NCBI GenBank assembly: GCA_029256185.1 | Contig: JAQSYI010000014.1 | Coordinates: forward strand, 62,001 to 126,000 | Length of the DNA: 64,000 nucleotides | Source of the DNA: Paenibacillaceae bacterium | GTDB taxonomy: Bacteria; Bacillota; Bacilli; Paenibacillales; NBRC-103111 | Direction: 5' to 3' | Shown: positions 9,479 to 19,026 of the stretch, in pieces | Numbering within the stretch: position 1 is the stretch's first letter | Layout of the letters: each line of letters starts with the position of its first letter | Translations under genes and position numbers: made by a program | Notes under the pieces: generated by a model | What the model was told of the DNA's origin: nothing | Seen by the model: the letters and a program-made list of their open reading frames with translations, nothing else | Database searches by the model: none

Positions 9479-9712
9479 ATGGCACAAAGCAGCAATACAC
9501 TAGTCGTTCAACAAGCAAGCAAAGCACTGCAACAGCTGAAGTATGAGGTAGCTCAGGAGTTGGGGATCCAAATCCCGCAGGATGGTTATTACGGCTTCAT
9601 GGCAACCCGTGATACAGGCGCAATCGGCGGCCATATCACCCGCAAGCTGGTGCAAATCGCCGAGCAGCAATTGAGCGGCAGCTCCTTTACAGGAACCGGA
9701 TTTACCAAATGA
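9479..9712 (+). CDS. Alpha/beta-type small acid-soluble spore protein
   Basis: The ATG at 9479 follows AAAGGGTGG and gives 77 residues. The sequence has the hallmarks of DNA-binding spore core proteins: LKYEVAQELGI in the first conserved block and GAIGGHITRKLV in the second. These proteins coat spore DNA in the A form, protect it from UV, and are degraded by the GPR protease at germination. It is a single-gene unit, closed by a strong terminator at 9719. Expression in the forespore under sigma-G is expected from the family; no clear sigma-G promoter was identified here. Confidence 0.95.
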   Translation: MAQSSNTLVVQQASKALQQLKYEVAQELGIQIPQDGYYGFMATRDTGAIGGHITRKLVQIAEQQLSGSSFTGTGFTK

Positions 9713-9718
9713 TCAGCG

Positions 9719-9750
9719 AAGACCCTGCCTTGGCTTAAAGGCAGGGTCTT
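9719..9750 (+). terminator. Intrinsic terminator of the spore protein gene
   Basis: AAGACCCTGCCTT (9719-9731) pairs perfectly with 9738-9750 across a 6-base loop and is followed by CTTGTAT. It starts 7 bases after the stop codon. Confidence 0.9.
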
Positions 9751-9912
9751 CTTGTATACGGGGTCCTCCAGTCACGCCGGAGGTTCCTCACTTATAGCTA
9801 TGCAACAGCCCGCTAGGAGCCTGTCCGGCGAAGTCATTTGGTGAGTGCATATTCACAAAACGGCACTTTCTCCCGGGAAAGGGTTGACTTGAATGCCGCT
9901 CTGTTCGCCTTG

Positions 9913-11352
9913 TTAGCCCCCGATCTCCACTATCACGCGGAAGAGAGCCGGGTCCCAGTCTACCTTGCCGCCCCAGGTCTCCACCATGAACCGGATCGGC
10001 ACATACATCCGTCCGTCGATCAGGGCAGGAGCGGTTTCCAACTCCTTTATTTGCCCGTCCAGATTGGCATTCCTGTCATCGGGATTCAGAATCAGGGTTT
10101 TCCCGTTCTTGTTGACGGTGAGGCGGAAAGCCTCCTCATCCCACTTGAACTCCGCATTCATGGCGGTCAGCAAAGGCCGGATCGGCACAAGAGTAGTCTC
10201 ATTGCGGATGATCCCCTGGAAGTCCGGCACGAACTGGCGGTTCACCTGAATCTGCGCCCGGGCCTCCGATAGCTGGCGGACTACCAGCGCATTGCTTAGC
10301 AGCCTGCCCGGCGAAGTGAGCATTTGGCCATCGGCATATAACGCCGAGCTGGCTCCCCCATCCATATTCATGGCCTCTGTCAGCCCCAGAGCAAGCGCCA
10401 CTTCAGCTTCATCATACACTGTGGCTCCATTCACAGTTCCCATGACCAGCCTGCCTGTCTCATCCACGCCCACGAAGCTTCTCTGGTTAGCCTGAGTAAC
10501 AATCTTGGGATCATCGAAGCCGTCTCGCATGAAATCCACATCCACGGCGCCGTTGGTTACCAGCTTCGGTCCTACTCCGATTGCAGCGACAAACTGCGAG
10601 GGGTCCATGGATTGTCCGCTCACAGCATCCTTGGCGACACTCTCCAGATCCACCTTATCTCCAACCTGAATGCGGGGAAGCATATTTTGCTTGTTGTTGG
10701 CGCTGTTGCCTACGAAGTAAACATACCCGTCCCCCGGTACAGCAACAGAACCCTCCGTAATCTCCGTCACAACATTTTCCCGGATAACAATCTTGGTTCC
10801 CGGATAATCAATGGTTCGTCCCATAGCCGGAGTATACCAGACTACCTGATCCGTGCTGTCGTCTCCATAATATTTATTGATGCCCCATGGAAAATAGGTC
10901 AGCGTCTGCTTGTCACGGACAAAGGTAACCCGGATTCCCAGGGAAATGTTGCGGATGACAGGCAGCTTGTCAGGCATCAGGATCAGAGATTGATTCTCCC
11001 CGGAATGAATGGTCTGCCCGGAAGCGATCATCAGGCCGTTGGGATAACGGGTACCGGCAACTTTCTCATAGGCATTGAAGAACGTTCCGTTGACCGCGGC
11101 AATTGCACCTGTACGGTCTATCATGGACTGGAAGGTTTCATCATATCCGAAGCCCTGCTCGGCCATAACCGGCTCCAATTGAAGCATGGGGTCGGTAAGA
11201 TCGATACGGACTGTTCTGACCTGAAAGCTTTTACCATTTGCCGATATTTGCTCTGTGCTGGTACTAACGGAAGATGACGCGGCGGCTGGGGCAACTTGCA
11301 TAACACCCAGCATGGCAGCCGCCACGAAGACTGTAATCAGCTTGCGTCCCAT
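9913..11352 (-). CDS. Secreted phosphodiester glycosidase-like protein with CuAO N1-type domain
   Basis: The 479-residue protein starts at ATG 11352 behind AAGGAGA. Residues 1-25 form a signal peptide ending APAAASS. The core (about 45-355) is a NAGPA-type (phosphodiester glycosidase, formerly DUF2233) domain, with AAVNGTFFN and the conserved MNMDGGASSAL block. The last 110 residues form a copper amine oxidase N-terminal-like domain (TTLVPIRPLLTAMNAEFKWD, then RMYVPIRFMVETWGGKVDWD), a common wall- or exopolysaccharide-associated module in Paenibacillus exoproteins. The metazoan relative uncovers mannose-6-phosphate tags; in bacteria a role in exopolysaccharide or wall phosphodiester turnover is suggested but unproved. 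Confidence 0.88.
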   Translation of the reverse strand: MGRKLITVFVAAAMLGVMQVAPAAASSSVSTSTEQISANGKSFQVRTVRIDLTDPMLQLEPVMAEQGFGYDETFQSMIDRTGAIAAVNGTFFNAYEKVAGTRYPNGLMIASGQTIHSGENQSLILMPDKLPVIRNISLGIRVTFVRDKQTLTYFPWGINKYYGDDSTDQVVWYTPAMGRTIDYPGTKIVIRENVVTEITEGSVAVPGDGYVYFVGNSANNKQNMLPRIQVGDKVDLESVAKDAVSGQSMDPSQFVAAIGVGPKLVTNGAVDVDFMRDGFDDPKIVTQANQRSFVGVDETGRLVMGTVNGATVYDEAEVALALGLTEAMNMDGGASSALYADGQMLTSPGRLLSNALVVRQLSEARAQIQVNRQFVPDFQGIIRNETTLVPIRPLLTAMNAEFKWDEEAFRLTVNKNGKTLILNPDDRNANLDGQIKELETAPALIDGRMYVPIRFMVETWGGKVDWDPALFRVIVEIGG

Positions 11353-11801
11353 GGCACTCTCCTTTTCTTAGCTTTCATCAATTACATAGTATTCGGAGCA
11401 GTCCGGCGTTTTATGTGCGTACTCATATTTTGCCGGATAGATTAATAATACCATGCTTCCTCTTAGTGCTCTATCTGTTTTTGTCCCAAGGTTAAGATCC
11501 CCTCTATAGGGAAGCATTGCCATAGTGACCGGTTTCTATTACCTTGCATCTGTCTCCGGCCCATCCTGCACATACCCTGTACTCTGCGGAATATACTTAA
11601 ACTATTCCCGCTTAAGCCATGACTCCGGCACGGCACCTGCGTAAAATGAAACACGGGTGTAAGACGCAGTTATTTTGCACACAAAAATGAAGCCTTGCCT
11701 TCGAAGTCTGCGTTAAGCAAGCCGTTGGCTCCGAAAGCTTGATCTGGGATAATCAACGCGGTCGGGAAAACCGCATAACAACCGCAAAAGGGGGAATTCT
11801 T
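11353..11801. other. 449-base gap between the secreted protein gene and yhbH
   Basis: The stretch separates two divergent genes and must hold both promoters. I found no convincing sigma-A or sigma-E promoter, hairpin or repeat, and no open reading frame with a ribosome binding site. Confidence 0.5.
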
Positions 11802-12950
11802 GTGACCGAGCCGCTATTTGTCGTCTCCCGGGAGGACTGGTCCCTGCACCGCAAGGGCTACCAAGACCAGACCCGGCATCAGGAAAAAGTTCGGGAAGCC
11901 ATCAGGCAGAACCTGCCCGATCTGGTTACAGACGAGAGCATTGTCATGTCCGACGGCAAGCAGGTGGTCCGCGTGCCCATCAAGAGCATCGACGAATACC
12001 GCTTCCGCTACAATTACAACAAGCAGAAGCATGTGGGCCAGGGAGACGGGGACAGCCAGGTGGGGGATGTGCTGGGGGTCGATCCCCAGGCGGCGCAGAA
12101 GGGTCCGGGCAAGGGTGAGGGCGCAGGCGATCAGCCGGGCGAGGATTATTACGAAGCGGAGATCAGCATGGCTGAGCTGGAGGAGATTCTGTTCGAGGAG
12201 CTGGAGCTGCCTAACCTGGAGGAGAAGCAGCGGGAGCAGCTGCAATCCAAGGATGTGGTCTTCAATGACATCCGCAAGAAAGGCATCATGTCCAACATCG
12301 ACAAGAAGCGGACCATCATGGAAAATATGAAGCGCAATGCCCACTCCGGCAAGCCGGGCATCCACAGCATCTCCCCGGACGACCTGCGCTTCAAAACCTG
12401 GGAGGAGGTGGAGAAGCCCCATTCCAACGCCGTGGTGCTGGCGCTTATGGACACCTCGGGCAGCATGGGCTCCTTCGAGAAATACATCGCCCGCAGTTTC
12501 TTCTTCTGGATGACCAAGTTTTTGCGGCGCAAATACGAGCATGTGGAGATGGTGTTCGTGGCCCATCATACCGAGGCGAAGGAGGTCAGCGAGGAGGATT
12601 TCTTCACCCGCGGCGAGAGCGGGGGCACCATCTGCTCCTCCGCTTACAACAAGGCGCTGGAGGTAATCGATGCCCGCTATCCCCCGGCCAACTGGAATAT
12701 CTATCCCTTCCACTTCTCCGACGGCGACAATCTGACCTCCGATAACGAGAAATGCGTCCAACTGATCCAGGAACTGATGAAGCGGGCCAATGTGTTCGGA
12801 TACGGAGAGGTGAACCAATACAACCGCAGCTCCACGCTCATGTCCGCGTACAAGAACATCCACCACAAGAAATTCCTTTATCACGTGATCCGGGAAAAGG
12901 GAGATGTATACAAGGCGCTGAAGACCTTCTTCTCCAAGAAAACGGGCTGA
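11802..12950 (+). CDS. yhbH: Sporulation protein YhbH (DUF444)
   Basis: The start is GTG 11802, because AAAGGGGG lies 7 bases upstream; the in-frame upstream ATG has no site. The 382-residue product matches the YhbH/DUF444 family: an N-terminal [16 protein letters not shown] block, a central acidic, Gly/Gln-rich linker (about 90-125), and a von Willebrand A-like domain with MDTSGSMG (a MIDAS-type metal site). In Bacillus, yhbH is transcribed in the mother cell under sigma-E and works with PrkA kinase and SpoVR; disruption impairs sporulation. Here neither prkA nor spoVR is adjacent, a difference from the common cluster. A terminator follows at 12975. Confidence 0.95.
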   Translation: MTEPLFVVSREDWSLHRKGYQDQTRHQEKVREAIRQNLPDLVTDESIVMSDGKQVVRVPIKSIDEYRFRYNYNKQKHVGQGDGDSQVGDVLGVDPQAAQKGPGKGEGAGDQPGEDYYEAEISMAELEEILFEELELPNLEEKQREQLQSKDVVFNDIRKKGIMSNIDKKRTIMENMKRNAHSGKPGIHSISPDDLRFKTWEEVEKPHSNAVVLALMDTSGSMGSFEKYIARSFFFWMTKFLRRKYEHVEMVFVAHHTEAKEVSEEDFFTRGESGGTICSSAYNKALEVIDARYPPANWNIYPFHFSDGDNLTSDNEKCVQLIQELMKRANVFGYGEVNQYNRSSTLMSAYKNIHHKKFLYHVIREKGDVYKALKTFFSKKTG

Positions 12951-12974
12951 GGGCCCGCCCCCCTCCACGTACAC

Positions 12975-13010
12975 AGGCCCCTGCTTCCGCAAGACGGAGG
13001 ACAGGGGCCT
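12975..13010. terminator. Bidirectional terminator between yhbH and the binding-protein gene
   Basis: AGGCCCCTG (12975-12983) pairs with CAGGGGCCT (13002-13010), and an inner TCCG/CGGA adds a second stem. TAAAAT follows. It sits between two convergent genes. Confidence 0.75.
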
Positions 13011-13066
13011 TAAAATATGCGTTAAATCGTCTTCGGGAACGGAAGGGATGCTGTTCTCCTTTCCTC

Positions 13067-14629
13067 CTACTTCTTCTTCCCCGCATACCATTCGTTCATC
13101 TGCTTGACGACCGCATCGCCGCCCTTGGCCTTCCAGTCTTTGATGAAATCATCGAAGGTATCCAGGGAGGCGGACTTCAGAATCACCTTAATGGCGTAAT
13201 CCGTTACCATCTGATTGAGCACAGGGGTGTTCTTCGCAACTACGTCCAACAACGGCGCATCGAAGGTTTGATCGTTGGGCACCTGGAACTTGGCATATTC
13301 CGTATTCAGCGTCTGGAAGGCGTTGTACGTGCGCTCATCCTTGTGCAGACGGGCTTGCCAGTAATCGCCGTATTTCTTGGTAACGCCCGTAACCAATACG
13401 CTGGAATCCCCCCGGTCGTCGAAGAAGATGGGAAGAATGGGATAATATTTCCCGTCCTTGACGGTATAATGCTTGTTCTCTTCCCCGATGGTATAGAGTC
13501 TGAAGGTTTCCTCCTCCATTTTGGCATTGAGGAATTTGATGGCGTCCGCTGCATGCTTGGAGGTTTTGGGGATCACTGTGAAGTCGGATACAATGGAGGC
13601 GGTATGGTTCACCTGAACGCCCGCCTTGCCGTCCTTGCCGGTCAGGTAAGGCAGGTACTCCAGCTTGGCGCCGGGCACATTCTTCTCCAGCGTGTCGATG
13701 GTGGACCCGGCATATGACCAGGAGGGCAGCTCGGCCACGCCCGTGCGGCCGCCGGTGAGCTTCTCAATCAGATTATTCAGCTTGTTGGTGGGATAGTCCA
13801 CATCCAGCAGCCCTTTTTGGTACAGGTCCGCCATGTACGCAATAATCTCCTTGTAGCGGGGAGTCAGCACCTGGGGCACCAGCTGCCCGTCCACCTCGCT
13901 CCAGTCCAGCGGATAGCCGAAGGCCCCGGCCAGACCAGCAAAGCCCGTTGCATTGGGCACCAGCGTCAGGGGAATGTTCTTCGCTCCGTTGCCGCCCGGG
14001 TCCTTGTCCTTGAACGCCTGGAGCATGGCGGTGAATTCATCCAGCGTCTGCGGCTTGGCAAGCCCCAGCTTATCCAGCCAATCCTGGCGGACCACCAGCC
14101 CCGTGGAGACATAGCTCCACTGCTTTTCATTGATGGAGATGGGCAGGGAGGGGATGCCGTAGATCTTGCCGTCCACCTTCATGGCCTCAAAGGCGCTTGG
14201 GTCAATATTATTCTTGATATTGGGCCCGTACTGGTCGATCAGCGGTCCAAGATCCACCAGCGCCCCCTGCTTGGCATAATTGGTGAACAGGTTCTTGGCA
14301 TTGGACCCGGTCAGCTTGATATAATCGTACTCCTGGCCCGAGCCCATGATCAGATTCAGCTTATCCTCGGGCTTGTCATTGGGAAGCATGTCATACGTCA
14401 CCTTGTAGCCGGTCTTCTCCTCAATCACCTTGGCGGAAGGAAGCGTGTTCAGATCCTTCGAGAAATAGGGATGCAGCACCGTAAGCGCCGGTTTGGCCTT
14501 CTCGCTGTCCGTTGCCGCCGGACTGCCGCCGCTGTCTGCGGACGGCTCGGAACCGCCGCAGCCCGCCATTGCTGCAACAAAGGAAGCGGATAGAATAAGA
14601 GCCGCCGTTTTTTTCCAATAAGTCTTCAT
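13067..14629 (-). CDS. Extracellular solute-binding lipoprotein (LplA/YtcQ type)
   Basis: The start is ATG 14629, after GGGAGGA. The 520-residue protein begins with a lipoprotein signal (MKTYWKKTAALILSA) and lipobox MAGC, with Cys near residue 23, followed by a Ser/Asp/Gly-rich linker. Typical family-1 binding-protein blocks follow, including KDKDPGGNGAKN, a degenerate version of the calcium-loop-like DPDGNG segment of this subfamily. It captures an oligosaccharide outside the cell for the two permeases encoded upstream. It is the last gene of the minus-strand operon (14658-20856); in most such operons the binding protein is first or in the middle. Confidence 0.93.
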   Translation of the reverse strand: MKTYWKKTAALILSASFVAAMAGCGGSEPSADSGGSPAATDSEKAKPALTVLHPYFSKDLNTLPSAKVIEEKTGYKVTYDMLPNDKPEDKLNLIMGSGQEYDYIKLTGSNAKNLFTNYAKQGALVDLGPLIDQYGPNIKNNIDPSAFEAMKVDGKIYGIPSLPISINEKQWSYVSTGLVVRQDWLDKLGLAKPQTLDEFTAMLQAFKDKDPGGNGAKNIPLTLVPNATGFAGLAGAFGYPLDWSEVDGQLVPQVLTPRYKEIIAYMADLYQKGLLDVDYPTNKLNNLIEKLTGGRTGVAELPSWSYAGSTIDTLEKNVPGAKLEYLPYLTGKDGKAGVQVNHTASIVSDFTVIPKTSKHAADAIKFLNAKMEEETFRLYTIGEENKHYTVKDGKYYPILPIFFDDRGDSSVLVTGVTKKYGDYWQARLHKDERTYNAFQTLNTEYAKFQVPNDQTFDAPLLDVVAKNTPVLNQMVTDYAIKVILKSASLDTFDDFIKDWKAKGGDAVVKQMNEWYAGKKK

Positions 14630-14657
14630 AATAGAATTCCTCCCGTATTCGGATTGA

Positions 14658-15527
14658 TCATCCTTTGACAGAACCAATCATGACCCCTTTGACAAAATGC
14701 TTTTGCAAATAAGGGTATACCAGCAAAATGGGAACGGTAGCCGCCAATACGGTGGCCGCCTTGACCCCCTCCGGGGGCAGATCGATGTTGGACTCCTGCT
14801 GGAGCAGCGGGTCGCTCGCCGACAGCACCACATCCTTCAGATAAACCGGCATGGCCTTCAGCTTGCTGCTGTTCAGATACAGCATGGGGCCGAAATAGTC
14901 GTTCCACAGGCCTACCGCATTGAACAGGGTAATGGTGGCGATGACAGGCAGGGAGAGGGGCAGCAGAATGCTGAACAGAATTCTCACATAGCCTGCCCCG
15001 TCCAGCTTGGCCGATTCCTCCAGACCCACGGGGACGTTCTCGAAGTGAGTCTTGACAATCAGCATGTTGAACACCGAGATCATCCCCGGCAAATACACGG
15101 CATGAAGATGATTCAGCATGCCAAGCTCCTTGAGCAGCAGATAGTTGGGAATCATCCCGCCGCTGAAAAACATGGTGAAGACGAACAGCAATATGGCCCA
15201 GCGTATCCCCGGGACCTCCTGCTTGGAGAGGGGATAGGCCGTCAGTGTCGTCATGATCACGGCCAGCGCAGTTCCGATCACCGTGATCAGGATAGAGATA
15301 TACATCGCGTTCAGAAATTCCTTGCTGGAGACCACGTATTGGAAGGTTTCCAGCTGGAAGCCCACCGGCCACAGCCCCACCTTGCCTGCCATGACCGCAT
15401 GATGCTCGCTGAAGGTTTTGGCGATAATGTTGACGAAGGGCAGCAGTGTTGTCAGGGCGAACAGCGCCATGCCGCCGTAAGCTGCGGCGTCCACCAGCCA
15501 GTCCTCCGCATTTTTTTGTCGGGCCAT
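14658..15527 (-). CDS. Sugar ABC transporter permease, LplC/YtcP type
   Basis: The product has 289 residues from ATG 15527, placed 9 bases after AAGGAGG; an ATG two codons earlier is only 3 bases from that site. It has six hydrophobic segments and the conserved EAA loop (LEESAKLDGAGYVRI), which contacts the ATPase. The ending FVKGVMIGSVKG is diagnostic of LplC-type permeases. The ribosome binding site overlaps the stop of the preceding permease, so the two are translationally linked. No ATPase is encoded in the operon; these systems usually share MsmX. Confidence 0.93.
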   Translation of the reverse strand: MARQKNAEDWLVDAAAYGGMALFALTTLLPFVNIIAKTFSEHHAVMAGKVGLWPVGFQLETFQYVVSSKEFLNAMYISILITVIGTALAVIMTTLTAYPLSKQEVPGIRWAILLFVFTMFFSGGMIPNYLLLKELGMLNHLHAVYLPGMISVFNMLIVKTHFENVPVGLEESAKLDGAGYVRILFSILLPLSLPVIATITLFNAVGLWNDYFGPMLYLNSSKLKAMPVYLKDVVLSASDPLLQQESNIDLPPEGVKAATVLAATVPILLVYPYLQKHFVKGVMIGSVKG

Positions 15528-15541
15528 GCCCATCCTCCTCC

Positions 15542-16489
15542 TTACCAGATGCTCCGGTTCATTAACTTCCGGCTAAGTCCGTTGCCCAGCATAATCAGCA
15601 GGAAGCCTACCACCGACTCGAACAGGCCCACTGCCGTACTGAAGCTGTAATCCATCTTGCCGATGCCCATCCGGTAGATGAATGTGCCGATTACATCGGA
15701 GGATTCATAGACCGAGGGATTGTACATGAGCAGGATCTGCTCGGTTCCCGCAGACAGGATATGCCCGATCCGCAGAATCAGCAGCAGGACAATGGTGGGC
15801 GCGATTCCCGGCAGAGTGATATGCAGCATCTGCTTGATCCGCCCGGCTCCGTCAATCCGCGCCGCCTCATAGATATCCTGGTCGATCCCGGTAATGGCCG
15901 CGATGTAAATGATGGCGCTCCAGCCGATTTCCTTCCACCCCTGAGTGGTGACCAGAATGCTCCGGAACCATTCGTTGCTCACCATGAATGGAACAGGCTT
16001 GCCGCCGAGGGCCGCAATGATCTGGTTGACGATGCCCTCCGACGGGGACAGAATGACGACGAAGATGCTGGAGATGATCACCCAGGACAGAAAATGGGGC
16101 AAGTAAATGATGGTCTGCACCGTTTTCTTGAATTTCAGGTGGCGGATCTCATTCAGGAGCACCGCTACCAGCACCGGGATGGGAAACAGAAACACCAGCT
16201 TGTAGACGCTGATGAACATCGTGTTGCGGAACACCTGCCAGAACTCCGCGGATTGAAACAGCATGCGGAAATGCCGCAGTCCCACCCATTCGCTTCCCGT
16301 AACACCCTTGAAGATGTTGTAATCCTGGAAGGATATAACCAGACCGTACATGGGAACATATTTGAACAAAAACAGATACAAAAGCCCGGGAACCAGGAGC
16401 ACATACAGGCTGATGCTTGCCCGCATGCGTCTCCTTAGCAGACTGTGGCCGATGCTCAAGGGAGCTTGCTTGATTTTTGCCGCTTCCAT
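15542..16489 (-). CDS. Sugar ABC transporter permease, LplB type
   Basis: The start is ATG 16489 after AAGGAGGA, giving 315 residues. The sequence shows an LplB N-terminus (YVLLVPGLLYLFLFKYVPMYG), six membrane segments and the EAA loop (YEAARIDGAGRIKQM). It ends with RKLMNRSIW. It pairs with the LplC-type permease downstream to form the membrane channel, fed by the lipoprotein at 13067. The 161-base gap to the regulator upstream could hold an operon promoter, but none was clear. Confidence 0.93.
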   Translation of the reverse strand: MEAAKIKQAPLSIGHSLLRRRMRASISLYVLLVPGLLYLFLFKYVPMYGLVISFQDYNIFKGVTGSEWVGLRHFRMLFQSAEFWQVFRNTMFISVYKLVFLFPIPVLVAVLLNEIRHLKFKKTVQTIIYLPHFLSWVIISSIFVVILSPSEGIVNQIIAALGGKPVPFMVSNEWFRSILVTTQGWKEIGWSAIIYIAAITGIDQDIYEAARIDGAGRIKQMLHITLPGIAPTIVLLLILRIGHILSAGTEQILLMYNPSVYESSDVIGTFIYRMGIGKMDYSFSTAVGLFESVVGFLLIMLGNGLSRKLMNRSIW

Positions 16490-16650
16490 GCCTCTTCCTC
16501 CTTTCGCTGTGATGTTGGCCGGATGACCTGAGTATAGGGGAGGGAGAGGCAGGAAGGGAATTCGCAGTATTTTCGCATTGGCAAGTACCGTTTGGGAGCG
16601 GAAATTTCCCTGCGGGACAGGCCGCGCAGCCGCCGTTGCTTCCCCGGCCA

Positions 16651-18987
16651 TTATTCCCGTAGCATGTTGGGGGTGGTTCCCGTATATTTCTTGAAATTGC
16701 GGTAGAAGCTGGTCAGCTCGCTGTAGCCGCAATCCAGGGCGATATCGGCGATGCCGAGATTTTTGTCCTTCAGCAGCTCCTTGGCCTTGTTCACCCGCAG
16801 CGTATGCACGTAATCAACGAAATTGCGTCCGGTCAGCAGCTTGAAGGTTTTGCTCAAGGTGGACTGGGGCACGGAGAAGCGGTCCGCCAGAGCGCTTAAG
16901 GACAGGCTGCTGTCGGCAAAATGCTCATGGACGTAAGCGAGCAGCATCTCCTGAAATTCATTGGAGCGGTTCTCTCTGGCGGTGGTGATGCCCTGGCACA
17001 GCAGACGGTAAAACGACACCGTTTCCTTGTAGACCTGCTCCAGCGTCTCGCAGCGGAGCAGATCAGGCAGCTCCGACAGCCGCATCACCTGGTTGTATTC
17101 CTCGCTGCCCAGCTCGGACAGCGCCTTCATGGCCGTATTGATAATTTCAAAGTAAAGGCATCTGGCCGCATTCAAGCTGAGGGGCTGCAGCCGGATCTGC
17201 TTCATGACCGTATCCAGCACCCGGATAATCTCCTCCAGGTCGGCCTCCTTCAGCCGGTTGATGATGACCGTCTCCTGCTGCAGCGTATAATAATGCCGCG
17301 CGGTTGTGCTTGAGTCCATCTCGTCGAAGCGGATGCTGTGGCCGCTGCCCCGGACCAGCTTGTATTCCACCGCGGTCAGCGCCTCGCGCAGGGACTTGGA
17401 GCTGTCCATGGCATGTCCGTACATACTGCCGATCCCCACCGTCAGGGTGAAGGGATAGTGCTCCGCGAAGAAACGCACGGTCTGCTCTCCAATGGCTTCG
17501 AGAATTCCCGCTCCCGCTTCGGAGGAAGCGTTCAGATTGACCAGCACGGCGATCTTGTCGGCGCTGTATTCGACGGAAATGCCCTTGCCCCGGACATTGG
17601 CCAGTTCCTCCAGCACATTGCCGATGGAATATTTGTAGAGCATCTGATTGAATTCGTTGAAGCTCTCCTCGAATTCCCCGTAATCGTCGATTGCTGCGGC
17701 AAGGACGGCATATTGTCCCCCTTCGACGGGCATGCCGGCCAGCTCGGCGAACTTCTCCAGCGCCTGCCCGTCGGCGAATTGCCCCTTGAGCAGACGCAGG
17801 ACATAGGCCTGCCGCAGCAGGGGAATGTTCTTCTCCAGCTTTTCCTGCAGGAACTGCTTCTCCGACAGATGGCTGACCAGCGTCCGGCTGATCCAATCGT
17901 ATTCATTCTCGCCTGTAGGCGGTTTGTCCATAGGCTTGGACCCGTCTTTGATCAGAGCGGTAATTTTCTTCAACGGATGGTACGACCCGTAAGAGAACAG
18001 ATAGGCGAGCACTGTTCCGGCCAGGAGGCTGATAGACAGCACCGCCGCGGCAAACCACTTCAGGCTGCGCACCTGGGACAGGGTCTCTCTGGAGGAAATA
18101 AGTGCGAGGCATGTCCAGCCCGTCTGCCGGGAGCGCACGGCGGATACGATATAATTGCTGCCATCCACAGTCCGTTCATAGATCAGCGGCTCTGTCTGCC
18201 CCGGGCTGGGCCTGGGCATGACCGACCACTCCTCGGTGGGAACAGGAGCGTCCATGTTGTGGGAGGACGTAATATAATCCCCCTTCTCGTCTTGCAGCAC
18301 AATCTGGCCGCTGTAAGCCTTGAGCACATGGCCCAAGGCTTTGTTCAGGGAAAAATCGTTCATGGTGACCATCAGAATGGCCTGCAGCTCGGGATTGTCC
18401 GAATTATAGGTATGCACATAAGCCGTCAGGGCGCTTCTGCCCTTGCCCGTCTGGAAATTCACATTCACAAAGGAGCTTTGGCTGCTGTTGCCCATGAGGC
18501 TTCTGAAGGCTTCAATACTCAAGTCGGAAAAGGAGAATAATTCCCTGTATACATAATTGAAGTCCTGCTTCCCCACCGTCCCCACCACCAGATCGTCCGC
18601 CGGGAAATAGACGAACATCTGATCAATCAGGGAATTCGCTGTTTTGAAATTATCGAACTCCTTGGTGATCATGTAATAATCACCGGGCTTCAGCGCTTTT
18701 TTGCCTTCGGGGAGAAAGAGGGGCAGAAGCATGGGATGATTGGGCACCTTGTCCTCCAGATTCTTCAGCTCGGATACCCGCATGTCGATGGTGTCCATCA
18801 TCTGGGACAGGGCTGCCGCCGTTCCCTTCTCCACCTGGTCCACCAATGTCCCGAGGAGGACTCTGCCTGCCCAGCCGCTCTGCAGGAGCAGCACCAGCAG
18901 CAGCAATACCATATAAGAAACCAGAAACCGGATAAACAGCCTGGAGCGCAGCATTCCGGGAAGCTCACGAAGCCGGGATATCATCAC
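16651..18987 (-). CDS. Membrane-bound AraC-family regulator with extracellular sensor
   Basis: This 778-residue one-component regulator starts at ATG 18987, 8 bases after GGAGG. It has an N-terminal membrane helix (about 18-40), a roughly 270-residue extracellular sensor region, a second helix (about 307-330), a cytoplasmic linker with a degenerate GGDEF-like fold (LTVGIGSMYGHAMDSSK region), and a C-terminal AraC DNA-binding domain (LSALADRFSVPQSTLSKTFK and IADIALDCGYSELTSFYRNF). Proteins of this layout in Paenibacillus sit beside sugar ABC transporters and bind their operons. Here it lies between the lyase gene and the permease genes on the same strand. The likely ligand is the sugar bound by the transporter (inference). 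Confidence 0.92.
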   Translation of the reverse strand: MMISRLRELPGMLRSRLFIRFLVSYMVLLLLVLLLQSGWAGRVLLGTLVDQVEKGTAAALSQMMDTIDMRVSELKNLEDKVPNHPMLLPLFLPEGKKALKPGDYYMITKEFDNFKTANSLIDQMFVYFPADDLVVGTVGKQDFNYVYRELFSFSDLSIEAFRSLMGNSSQSSFVNVNFQTGKGRSALTAYVHTYNSDNPELQAILMVTMNDFSLNKALGHVLKAYSGQIVLQDEKGDYITSSHNMDAPVPTEEWSVMPRPSPGQTEPLIYERTVDGSNYIVSAVRSRQTGWTCLALISSRETLSQVRSLKWFAAAVLSISLLAGTVLAYLFSYGSYHPLKKITALIKDGSKPMDKPPTGENEYDWISRTLVSHLSEKQFLQEKLEKNIPLLRQAYVLRLLKGQFADGQALEKFAELAGMPVEGGQYAVLAAAIDDYGEFEESFNEFNQMLYKYSIGNVLEELANVRGKGISVEYSADKIAVLVNLNASSEAGAGILEAIGEQTVRFFAEHYPFTLTVGIGSMYGHAMDSSKSLREALTAVEYKLVRGSGHSIRFDEMDSSTTARHYYTLQQETVIINRLKEADLEEIIRVLDTVMKQIRLQPLSLNAARCLYFEIINTAMKALSELGSEEYNQVMRLSELPDLLRCETLEQVYKETVSFYRLLCQGITTARENRSNEFQEMLLAYVHEHFADSSLSLSALADRFSVPQSTLSKTFKLLTGRNFVDYVHTLRVNKAKELLKDKNLGIADIALDCGYSELTSFYRNFKKYTGTTPNMLRE

Positions 18988-19026
18988 CGTTGCCTCCGTT
19001 CGTTATGTCGGCCTGGATGGCCTGAT

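Noticed and set aside
11814-13091. 425-codon minus-strand frame
   Set aside because: Antisense of yhbH in a G/C-rich gene, the common cause of long shadow frames here.
14626-15372. 248-codon minus-strand frame overlapping the permease gene
   Set aside because: It is a shifted frame of the LplC-type permease without family motifs.
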